Below, in pieces: positions 31,543-40,954 of a stretch of 64,000 nucleotides of DNA. The notes below the pieces were generated by a model. The model was given only the letters and a program-made list of their open reading frames with translations, did not search any database and was not told the origin of the DNA. This DNA comes from Azorinus chamasolen (taxonomy: Eukaryota > Mollusca > Bivalvia > Cardiida > Solecurtidae), in NCBI GenBank assembly GCA_963576725.1, contig OY755251.1:39192048-39256047 (forward strand), given 5' to 3'. The position numbers were made by a program, and so were the translations under genes. The stretch's first letter is position 1. Every line of letters begins with the position of its first letter.

Positions 31543-31692
31543 TATATATCAGAATATACTACTTTGGTCAAACTGTGTGGAACCTTATTTATAGTTTGGA
31601 TTCTCACATCGTTTATAGTTCGGTGTTGTATCGAATGCCCCAACTGTTACCAATCGAGGGGATAGAATTTATAGCCCTTTACCTATCCGTAA

Positions 31693-31710
31693 TCCCCCCC
31701 CCCCTCCCCC

Positions 31711-31751
<41 letters not shown>
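31693..31751. repeat. (C)n(CT)n microsatellite
   Basis: A run of C with one T, followed by about 20 CT units, then GATCGCTCTG and TG-rich sequence. Confidence 0.95.
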
Positions 31752-31754
<3 letters not shown>

Positions 31755-31859
31755 CGCTCTGTATATCTCTCTGTGCCTGTCTGTCTCCCTCTCTCTGTAT
31801 GTGTGTATTTGTATCATTGTCTCTGTGTGTATATGTGTGTCTCTGGTTAACGTATATGG

Positions 31860-32335
31860 CGTCGTTATATTTAAGGTTGACTTTAGGTTGACTTAACGTT
31901 GCGCCAAGTCACATATTTTGAATGGTTGTTGTAATGTTGACGAGGTACGTTTCCGAGCCTGTCGGAAACCATTGAGTAGTTACGGTTGTAGTAATGTATT
32001 TTGGATATATGCGCAGCATGAAAACATCCAGGTAACGTCGTCAGCTAATAATACTAATGTCGCATAGTCATGTGACAAAGCTAGAACTTTATGAAAAAAG
32101 AGACATGAATAATGGGAATTTAACATTGCAAACAAATGTGAGGTATAATTATTATAAATGATATACTATGACGGAATATGTGATATATAGTTCACATATC
32201 ACCAACTAATCATTTCTTATATAAAAGAAGAGCTAAGCTATTCAAAGCAGGTAACTCCAGTAAACGAATTGTTATATCGAAATAGAGTAGTATCCCTTGT
32301 GGCGAAGGGCGTTTTCATTTTAGAAACCTCTAGAA
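31860..32335. other. No feature recognised
   Basis: AT-rich spacer without a gene or a clear repeat. Confidence 0.45.
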
Positions 32336-32387
32336 TACGAGTACATTACTCAATAATCCGATGAGTTGCAAAGATGTTATGCAACCC

Positions 32388-33195
32388 AATGTGTACAGAA
32401 GTCCTGATGAAATATATGTGTCTCACTAGTATAAGATCAAACCCACTGTGTACAGAAGTCCTGATGAAATATATGTGTCTCACTAGTATAAGATCAACCC
32501 ACTGTGTACAGAAGTCCTGATGAAATATATATGTCTCACTAGTATAAGATCAACCCACTGTGTACAGAAGTCCTGATGAAATATATGTGTCTCACTAGTA
32601 TAAGATCAACCCACTGTGTACAGAAGTCCTGATGAAATATATGTGTCTCACTAGTATAAGATCAACCCACTTTGTACAGAAGTTCTTATGGAATATATGT
32701 GTCTCACTAGTATAAGATCAACCCACTGTGTACAGTAACCCTGATGAAATATATGTGTCTCACTAGTATAAGATCAACCCACTGTGTACAGAAACCCTGA
32801 TGAAATATATGTGTCTCACTAGTATAAGATCAACCCACTGTGTGCAGAAGTCCTGATGAAATATAGGTGTCTCACTAGTATAAGATCAACCTACTGTGTA
32901 CAGAAGTCCTGATGAAATATATGTGTCTCACTAGTATAAGATCAACCCACTGTACAGAAGTCCTGATGAAATATAGGTGTCTCACTAGTATAAGATCAAC
33001 CCACTGTGTACAGAAATCCTGATGAAATATATGTGTCTCACTAGTATAAGATCAATCCACTGTGTACAGAAATCCTGATAAAATATAGGTATCTCACTAG
33101 TATAAGATCAACCCACTGTGTACAGAAATCCTGATGAAATATATGTGTCTCACTAGTCCAGAAATCCTGATGAAATATAGGTGTCTCACTAGTAT
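32388..33195. repeat. 56-bp minisatellite, about 14 units
   Basis: Unit CTGATGAAATATATGTGTCT, CACTAGTATAAGATCAACCC, ACTGTGTACAGAAGTC. Later units show substitutions and a short deletion. The last unit skips part of the repeat (CACTAGTCCAGAAATCC). Confidence 0.95.
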
Positions 33196-33223
33196 AAGAA
33201 AAAAAGTTCTGAGATAACGTGTT

Positions 33224-33640
33224 AAACTCTTTACCTCATAAATATTCATGAAAGAAGTAATGGCACCACGAATTTGAATTAGACGATTTGATAATAGTGT
33301 GTGGACACTGGAATACTTGGCCATGTCAGAAATAGTAGAATCAGATATAGTAAAATCTCGATTATTCGAACACTAAAATACGTGTCATTATCGATCTTTA
33401 AGACAGGTGGCAGCTTAATGCATGTGAAAGTCGTGCAGAAAGCTCCTCTAGGAGCTTTCTGCATGACTTTCGCCATGCATTAAGCAGTCACCTACCTAAA
33501 AGGGTCTAACTTCTTCTATACTAAAATTTCGAATAATCGAGATTTTATTGTATATTATCCCATAAGCAAACAGCGCAGTTCTTGACCAGAGAGAAGCCGT
33601 GTAATGTTGGTGTTCATGTTTGTAAAGGCGTGGGAAAGAG
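33224..33640 (-). mobile_element. H1 MITE split by M1
   Basis: H1 halves at 33224-33345 (CTTTACCTCATAAATATTC) and 33553-33640 (AAGCAAACAGCGCAG ... AAGGCGTGGGAAAGAG), separated by a complete M1 copy. Confidence 0.7.
33348..33550 (+). mobile_element. M1 hairpin MITE nested in H1
   Basis: TAGTAAAATCTCGATTATTCG to CGAATAATCGAGATTTTATTG, TA on both sides. The core palindrome around AGCTCCTCTAGGAGCT is nearly perfect. Confidence 0.85.
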
Positions 33641-33651
33641 TCTTTTTTAAG

Positions 33652-33823
33652 TAAAGAGTGAACTCGTTCGCCGTCTTACACGATTCAATGATAACTTTTG
33701 CAAATATTTTGTATTCAGATGGGACGTCAAGTAACTCGGTATCTCATCAAAATGTCTGACACCTGATAATGATTGGCACTCTGACTTTAATCTGAGCAGA
33801 CATTTGGTGGTGAAAGGGTTAAA
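33652..33823 (+). mobile_element. H3 MITE
   Basis: AACTCGTTCGCCGTCTTACA, worn palindrome TTGTATTCAGATGGGACG, then CTGAGCAGACATTTGGTGG and terminus GTGAAAGGGTTAA. Confidence 0.65.
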
Positions 33824-34112
33824 ATAAGCATGACATTTGTACATGTATGGCTTAAAAGCATTGTCATAGCTTGCATGACATAAGGTTACAAATACATTTA
33901 ATTGCGACCCCAGTGGATCTTTGGGAAATGGATCAAACAAATATCTGAGAATTTTATAGTGTCCATTGTAAAATGTTACATATTAGTGGAACATCTTAAC
34001 AACATTTGCATTCTCTTGAATACCTAATGTTTATATACATGTATGTTTTCAATAAATATTCAAACAAGGCAACAGATAAAAGATGCGTACTCAAATACTA
34101 ACATCGCCATTT

Positions 34113-34200
34113 CTCCACCAAACCCTATGTTGCGACCACTCTTTAGAATCATCTCTTCGAGACGATTCTAAAAGTGGTCACAACATAGGGTTTGATGGAG
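34113..34200. repeat. Isolated 88-bp hairpin
   Basis: CTCCACCAAACCCTATGTTG ... CAACATAGGGTTTGATGGAG with inner stem AGAATCATCTC/GAGACGATTCT. It belongs to none of the H or M families here. Confidence 0.8.
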
Positions 34201-34204
34201 ATAC

Positions 34205-34855
34205 ATGTATATAGAAGTTATTCTTGAAAATGTTTGAATTCTACGCATCTCATCTGGATCTGAAATTTCAAGTAATGAATTTTATTAGGATTGTGTTATT
34301 TTGCATATACGAACTATATAGTTTTATTTACAAACACTCTGTCTATAAATCTGTTTTGTGTTGTTTCTTTTCTTTACCATTGAAATAATACTGTCTGAAC
34401 CATTACATGCATATGAATATTTCTATGAAAAACTTATAAAACACATTTGTGAAACAAAAACGGTTTTCATCACCACTCATAATTTCTTGTTCTGGAACAA
34501 AGTATTATTGCGTCACCACGAACTCACACGGAACCAGTCGGAATATTTCAGGAACAAATAGGAAAACCACTGAGTATTTACGATGGATACGGAACTAAGG
34601 CCAACAAATATTTTGTCTAAATGCAGGCGAATAACATTGGCGCAATTGTAAGTGATAATTCGTTACTTATTACTACCCCCTTTTACTTTTCGTTCAACCA
34701 TTTACAATTTCATTCCAATTTTACAGACGTGTAAACACCATCATTTATAGACCGTTGCCTTTAAGCAGTCATAATATTAGATATTTGACAATTGGAAGCT
34801 TTTGTATCCATTTTGAAAGTTTAATTTACCTAAAATGGCCGTGTTAGGATCAACT
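34205..34855. other. No gene; only a faint H3 scrap
   Basis: ACGCATCTCATCTGGATCTG at 34243 is an H3 remnant. The 67-codon frame at 34358-34561 has no recognisable content. Confidence 0.45.
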
Positions 34856-34856
34856 A

Positions 34857-35047
34857 CAGGAAAACCCCTCTAACCCGGATGTTAAATTTAGTATCAACAT
34901 CAGTCTTGGCGACAGGTGGTAGCTTAACGCAGGATGAAAATCGCGCAGTAAGCTTTCTGGATGACTTTCACCCTGCATTAAGAAGTCACTGCATTAAAGT
35001 ATCTCAATTCTTCTCTTCTAGAATTCCTGTTTTGAGGGGTTTTACTG
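34857..35047 (+). mobile_element. M1 hairpin MITE, complete
   Basis: CAGGAAAACCCCTCTAACCC to GTTTTGAGGGGTTTTACTG, TA-flanked. Core ACGCAGGATGAAAATCGCG with complement. Confidence 0.8.
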
Positions 35048-35049
35048 TA

Positions 35050-35580
35050 ATTGATTTATTTCCGTACTTAAGTTTTCAATCAACATACACGTATAGTAAA
35101 ACATTTATAATGGTTCACTGTATACATGAATATCTTTGGCGAGCGACAGCGGGCTTTGACCTCTAAGTTGCGGCTGGAAGTTGGGCAGCTTGTCACGTCA
35201 AGCAGTCAGAAGTGCATATAGGCTGTGTCTGTCTTCACATTCATTAAACAGTTCGAAACTGGAAGGTACAGTAAAATAATATACCAAGAAATGAAAGATA
35301 TTGTGAAACTCGTGACATTGAAGACGGGTTTCATTTTGTTCTTATATGTAGTTCATACACCGACTTGCGTAAGAAATATATATAAAAGTATTATTATGCA
35401 AGACCAAGCTTTGTAAAATTTTGTCAGCTGCTTCAAAGTCAAAATCGACAGGAATTAGTTAAACTTGCTTTATATATAAATATTTTTCTGAAAATGGGTG
35501 ATCCTTAATTTTGCAGGAGAAACGCGCTTACTAACGCTTATATGTAAGTCTGACTATCATCTCAAACCCGAATAATCAGT
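35050..35580. other. No feature recognised
   Basis: Spacer between an M1 MITE and the 3' end of the DIRS-order retrotransposon. Confidence 0.45.
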
Positions 35581-35645
35581 AAGTCTTAACATAACTACTC
35601 ACAAACCACAAACAACCTCTTGCAGTTGGCAAGACTTGCTATAGA
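35581..35645 (-). repeat. Split direct repeat B2
   Basis: 65 bp beginning AAGTCTTAACATAACTACTC, same as 36207-36271. Marks the element's 3' end. Confidence 0.9.
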
Positions 35646-36049
35646 GCAAGCGAGTTTATTGCGCTTAGCTAAACAACTAACCAGAAACTAAACTAAACCT
35701 AACATGTGCCGGGGCTATAACTCTATAAGGTGCAACTAAGTAACTATCGATTCTACGCATGATACGACTCGCCCAGGAAAAAACCCAGAGGCAAAAACCT
35801 GTATTAACTCAGGTAAAAACTCTGGAAAACTGTGCCTTAGTGGCGTCACTGAAACCTCAGAGAAGCGTATCATAACAGGTAAGGCCCCTGTTGTAGAATA
35901 CTTTAGAAATTCAATGCGCTCATAACTACTTATCAAATATTTGATATTTGCTCACTGATGAGTCGGACCATATTGCACCTATAGCTCTTAATTACAGATA
36001 TACATGTAAAATACATGAAGCTTGCACGTTCGAATTTGAAATAACTATT

Positions 36050-36208
36050 TTGACGGGTTGAAGTCAAGCCTAGAACTGACTAATACACCGCTAACAATAC
36101 CCATAAACCCACACTGTACACTGAGCACAAATTCCACGTGCAAATTTGTGTATCGCTATGTTAAGACATTCGTTCTGCTCTATACTACGTAACGCGCAGA
36201 ACTACCAA
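36050..36208 (-). repeat. Split direct repeat A2
   Basis: 159 bp starting TTGACGGGTTGAAGTCAAGC and ending GCAGAACTACCAA, matching 44133-44291. Confidence 0.95.
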
Positions 36209-36271
36209 GTCTTAACATAACTACTCACAAACCACAAACAACCTCTTGCAGTTGGCAAGACTTGCTATAGA
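36207..36271 (-). repeat. Split direct repeat B1
   Basis: 65-bp match to B2. It overlaps A2 by two bases and directly follows the recombinase stop codon region in the sense direction. Confidence 0.9.
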
Positions 36272-36321
36272 ACGCTACAAAGGATAGGAAGTATTTCAAA
36301 TTCGAACGTACATATGACAAA

Positions 36322-37383
36322 TTAAAGCTTTAGTTGCTTTGTAATAAACAACCTCTTTTCTACAGAGTCCTCAATGTACCCGTCCTTAGCCGAATCGCTC
36401 TTCCATCTACCGTGGCGCTTTAAACAACGATCAGACACCCCTACAGAATTCGCGGCTACAGTAGCCCCACTAGCGCGCAAAGAATGCGTGCCCAAACTAA
36501 GACTGGGAGCGACCAGCTTCAGCTTCTTTACCATACATTCTCTGACTCTAGTGTAGCTCAACTTCTTGCCCTTATCTAATAAAAAACATTTTGAACCAGA
36601 CCTACAAGCCGGCTGAAACAAGTATTTGTCAGATGACTTATCAAGTCCTGAAGATGAAAAATAATTATCTAGCATCAGACACGGACAGGCACTAGTGGAA
36701 CCTTTAGCAATTAATACGTGCTTTCCAGAACGATAAACGTCAGTTTTACTACTCTTAATGTACAAAGAAAGATGATCTAATTTGAATTCAATATCACAGC
36801 ATCTTAAGTCACTGACTTCGCTGAACCTAAGAAAACCAGCATAACATAGCAAAATCATGGATAGATCTCTCAAGTCTATAACGTCGACTGATCCTATATA
36901 CATATCACAAAGCTGAACCATGAGTTCTGAAGCTATAACGTCCTTCTTCACGATAGGTTTAGAGCATAAACGCTTTGCACTTTCTAGCATACTCTTAACC
37001 AAAGAGTTCTCAGTTGGATCCGGCAAATCATTAATATTATGGAACCATTTGATGCCGTAAAATGCACTAGTAATAACACTATCTGACTTCTTATTGTCTA
37101 TCATTGAAGATAAATACATTGCCACGTATATGGGTGCAGCTGGTGCATGCACAATTCCTTTAGAAAAGCAAAAGTCTTTAAAAGCTTTGACCTGATAAGA
37201 ATATTTGGTCACCGTGCATTCAGCCCTTGATGCAAGGAGATGATCCGCCATACGTGAGACCACTGTGTCTGTGTTATCAATTTGAGCCCCGGCTTCGTCC
37301 AATTTGCGTTTCAAGGTGTTTTTCAAACCAATGCCTGAAATCGACGCATTTGAGCAAAATAAAAAGCATGTACAACGTATCAA
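36322..37383 (-). CDS. Tyrosine recombinase of the DIRS-order element
   Basis: A frame of about 350 residues on the minus strand. The N-terminal SAM-like part (KYSYQVKAFKDFCFSKG near residues 60-76) is followed by the catalytic fold: Arg at about 186 in AGFLRFSEVSDLR, Lys at about 213 in SSKTD, His300/Arg303 in THSLRASGAT, GRW at 325-327 and the nucleophile Tyr at about 336 in KDGYI. All expected catalytic positions are present, so the domain itself looks intact. Family knowledge: these enzymes integrate circular cDNA without target duplications. The true start is uncertain. A possible acceptor (CGATTTCAG) at 37335-37336 suggests that the first 17 or so residues are intronic. Confidence 0.9.
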   Translation of the reverse strand: MIRCTCFLFCSNASISGIGLKNTLKRKLDEAGAQIDNTDTVVSRMADHLLASRAECTVTKYSYQVKAFKDFCFSKGIVHAPAAPIYVAMYLSSMIDNKKSDSVITSAFYGIKWFHNINDLPDPTENSLVKSMLESAKRLCSKPIVKKDVIASELMVQLCDMYIGSVDVIDLRDLSMILLCYAGFLRFSEVSDLRCCDIEFKLDHLSLYIKSSKTDVYRSGKHVLIAKGSTSACPCLMLDNYFSSSGLDKSSDKYLFQPACRSGSKCFLLDKGKKLSYTRVRECMVKKLKLVAPSLSLGTHSLRASGATVAANSVGVSDRCLKRHGRWKSDSAKDGYIEDSVEKRLFITKQLKL

Positions 37384-37858
37384 AGCAGGAACACAAACTG
37401 CTATGTAAACCTACAGCGAAATGCTATCAATCTAAAAGCTTATGGGTCTGTACAGAGCATTCCATTTTGTCCTCTACCTTGTTTAACAGACCAAAAACAA
37501 GGCAAAACATACGCTGACTTTATAAAATCACCGTATTCGCCTTCTTTTGTGACTATTAAAGGCCAATAGGCCGCTGATTTCCATTCAGGTAAAATCAAAG
37601 TACCTACTCATTTCTCACTTTCCATTTTTCTGATACATGCGACAGCAAGCGCAAGGGGGGGGGGGACTGACTAATTTATCTCCCCTGACCAGACCTGATT
37701 AAAACAGTTAACGCCTTCTGTACCCGGTACCCACCATCTCGAATTGAACCTTTCACATTTATTGTTATAATGCGAGGAAAATCTGTCTACTGAATGCGGT
37801 CCCCATAATTTATCTAAATAGTTAAATTCTCTATCACAAACTGACCAGTCATCGCAAT
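37384..37858 (-). pseudogene. RNase H/C-terminal region of the element's pol, broken
   Basis: This continues the RT frame beyond the nested insertion. The peptide reads DDWSVCDREFNYLDKLWGPH and HSVDRFSSHYNNKCERFNSR, typical of the region after RNase H in DIRS-order pol. A TAG interrupts it at 37671-37673 next to a run of about 12 C (minus sense), and at least one further stop occurs before the recombinase. Confidence 0.75.
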
Positions 37859-39639
37859 CAGGGGCGGATCCAGGATTTGTTGTTAGAGGGGGCGTAAAAC
37901 TTAGATATATGCTGGGGGTCCAGGGACCGCTAGGGCCCCTGGTGGTTCCAGGGCAAAGCCCTGGTAGGGGGTCCAGGGGGGCAAAGCCCCCCTGAAGCGC
38001 CTGGATTTTAGTGATTTTGAATACTTAGACAAGCACTCCTCGAGCATGTCGAGTATTATGTGCTTGCATCAGAGTAACGTGCTAAAAATGCATGGCATTT
38101 TATAAACAGTACAGGTCTATGGATTTAGCCAGAAGAAATGCTATAATGAAGCCCGTGCCGAAGGTATGGGCCGAGGGCCGAGGCAGGAGGGAGGTGGAGA
38201 GCACGAGAGGGACACATCCCCTTCTCGTCCGGCGGTGTCGTGTGTGTAGTGGTTTCTGGTGATGTTTTGATGGACTTTCACTCATCAAATTTTGACCATT
38301 GTAAGACATTTGTTTGGTAATTGGAGTAAGATAATGACCAAGCTGGGTTAGTTTTCATTGAACTTAAATGCTTGTGTGGCGGCCGTAAAAAGTCGCAGTA
38401 CTTCATTCTAAGTGTTGTTATATGTTCTGGTGTTTCGGGATGATAGTTTGGAAAAGTGAATACTGCTTAAGCCGATGATATGGGGCGTGAGTAGTGTTGC
38501 ACTTCTAATTACTACTCATGAAAAGGCTCAATAAAACCGAATCTGCAAATTTCTCTTTTCACATTGCTACTTTTGCTTTCGAATGATCTCCCACTTTCAG
38601 AATTTATTCATTATAACAGCAACACTGAGAGAAACAGAGTATGACACTCACTATCAGTCTTACGGTCACCTAAAAACCTGCATTTATTAAATTTGATTTT
38701 CAATTACACTTAACTGTCAGACAGTGGGTTAAGCAACAGCATCCTACGAGGATGTCTTGTCGCATAGAGGTTTATAACCTCCTTGATATCTATGTCAATA
38801 TCCTTATGTATTCATAAGCATTAATGCATGTGCATTAAATAAATCTATCTTCGTTCATTGCCGACCTGGATTGGGAAAGCAAATTGTGTTTGATATGCTT
38901 TAATGCGGAGTTGGCTGCACCCATCTTCAAATTGTTGGCATAAAAATCAGAGAAAAGACTATCAATATGCAAAAAGAGGGATAGGCTACGTTTGAATTGC
39001 GAAATTCGACTTGAGTAGTGGGGTTAGAGTTTAAACCGACTGTGCATATTAGCGCAAATACGATCAGTGAAAAATGATTAATAGGGGAGACCGGGGCAAA
39101 GTGAAACACTTTTGCAATTTTTGATGATATTTTTAATATTGATAACTCGATATTGAAGTAGTTTTTTCTCTAGCACAGTTTGGTTTATTGTTTATTAAAG
39201 TAGCACAAATAAATGTACCGGTCAACTAAAAACATATTTGATTTTATGTTTCAAAAAATGTTGGTCGAGTGTTTCACTTTGCCCCGGGTGCGGGGCAAAG
39301 TGAAACAAAGAGAGGGGCAAAATGAAACAGTAAGGATTAACATAACAATTCCGTTACACTATCGCAATATTAAACTTCATCACACTTCTATTACACCATC
39401 GCAATATTCAACAATCATATGAGGATGAATGACACGGTTTGATTTGATCCAGTTTTACAAATTATTTTCGTATATATCAGCATTTTAACTATTCTGCATT
39501 TAACTCTTTAATTTAAAAAGTGAGATCTGGGTGAGCAGATACAATCACCTAATACTTCAAGCAACACTACACTATGAGTTTTAAAATAAATAGTTATCGT
39601 CGGAGTTGCAAGTTTGGCAGATAAAAAATGTTTTCAATG

Positions 39640-39659
39640 CCCCCCCCCCCCCCCCCCCC
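39640..39659. repeat. Poly-C run of about 20
   Basis: Homopolymer just downstream (minus sense) of the OTU reading frame's end. Confidence 0.95.
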
Positions 39660-39676
39660 TGTTTTGGGGTGCAGTC

Positions 39677-40322
39677 TCAGTTTCTGGAGAAAAATAAAAA
39701 TGTGACAGAAAAGTGTTGGGTCTGGACACTTTGTTCAGCAGTTTGTTCAGGTAGTTTCATTGTACCGTTATAGTGCGCATTAGCAGCCTCGCCACTTAAG
39801 ACAACGTGAATGTCTTCTCTTAAAACGATACGCCGTCTGCCTGGTGCTCTCCCATCGATTTGAATTTTATTGTCATCCAAACTAATCTGACAATAAACGA
39901 TCTCCAAAACCCCATAAAATTGCAAAAGGTAGTCAAAATTAGGTCTGCGTTGTATTGTTTTCAGCTATATAACTTTCAATGTCCTGTATTACAGACTGAG
40001 TTTCTGTTGCAAAACCATCGTAGTAGTCTATATTTTCATGTAGGCCTAGATCTACTTCTTTCAAAAGGCTTCCGCAGACTTTAACATGAGAAATGTTTGC
40101 AATACCCTCGTGTTGTAAGGTGACCCTGAATGCATGAAGAAGGCAGTGTCCGTCTCTAGGAACGGAGACAATTTCTTTCCCTACATTCGCCATTAGAGTC
40201 TTTATTGTCCCGTGAACACCCGTAGTTTGATTGCCTTGAGATGGAATGTCTGACCCAGTTGTACATTCTGGTATGGGTCTGTCTGTTACACTGCAATGTG
40301 CAACTTCGTTATCACCCAACAC
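39677..40322 (-). pseudogene. OTU-like cysteine protease, frameshifted
   Basis: Two minus-strand frames join into one OTU domain. The first (40322-39939) holds the catalytic block VPRDGHCLLHAF with Asp57 and Cys60. The second (39925-39677) holds the His-containing VVLSGEAANAHYNGTM. They are offset by one reading frame near 39935, so the copy is broken. OTU proteases remove ubiquitin, and such domains are known as passengers in some transposons. Here the gene lies wholly inside the TA-flanked element. The start is unclear because the first frame opens with a non-ATG codon and may continue from an upstream exon. Confidence 0.8.
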
Positions 40323-40954
40323 AATACTATTGAATTGAAATATGCCTGCAATTCAAGTTTATGTTTTTCGGGGTAGCAGCTAGCGGCCAAGAATCTCGTA
40401 TTTTACTTGGAATGTCATACATAGTCATACTTTGACCTGGATGGTTCTGCATCCATGAATCTTGTGCCGAATGAACATTGTTTCAGTTTGCCCGGCCATG
40501 CAGTTTCACTTTGCCCCAAATAGACTACATCTTGTCACGTGAACGTATGGCAGATGAAAGATCAGTTATCGTATATGTTAATTCAGTTGTTTATGTTATT
40601 CACTAATGTATAAATTTCATCTAATTGGTTTCTAAATATAATTTTTAATATCAGTGTTCTTACAATAAAACATTCTTAAAATGTGTGAAACTTTACTCAT
40701 GTGGCAGCAACATTCAACAGCTATAATTATTTTTCATAAGTGACGTCATCAAAAAAGTGTGAACGTATGTTTCACTTTACCCCGTGTTTCACTTTGCCCC
40801 GGTCTCCCCTACATTATGGCGCGCAGAAAAAAAGACTTTTGCATTTTTCTATACTACAAAAATGGATTTCAAGGCACAAACATAATTTTACTTCGGCGAT
40901 TTTAGGGGGGGCGTACGCCGGGTCCGCCCCCGCCTGGATCCGCCTATGGCAATC

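Larger units (their letters stand above)
39083..40811. mobile_element. TA-flanked TIR element carrying an OTU protease relic
   Basis: Inverted ends begin GGGGAGACCGGGGCAAAGTG and continue for about 25 bp, bounded by TA. The motif GTTTCACTTTGCCCC or its inverse recurs subterminally (39269-39284, 39291-39306, 40500-40514, 40769-40800). Inside, minus-strand frames encode an OTU-type cysteine protease. No transposase was recognised. Confidence 0.85.
37859..40948. mobile_element. TIR DNA transposon (hAT-like termini) inserted in pol
   Basis: Ends CAGGGGCGGATCCAGG and the inverse CCTGGATCCGCCTATG. Flanking GCAAT/GCAAT (5 bp, up to 7 bp if the terminal CA is counted as target) duplicates retrotransposon sequence. 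Removing it joins TTTGATTGC to GATGACTGG in frame. The termini look hAT-like, but hAT should give 8 bp, so the superfamily is open. About 1.36 kb without its own insertion, with no coding sequence seen. Confidence 0.8.

Noticed and set aside
37859..40948. Firm assignment of the CAGGGGCGG element to hAT
   Set aside because: The termini fit, but the target duplication is only 5-7 bp and no transposase is present.
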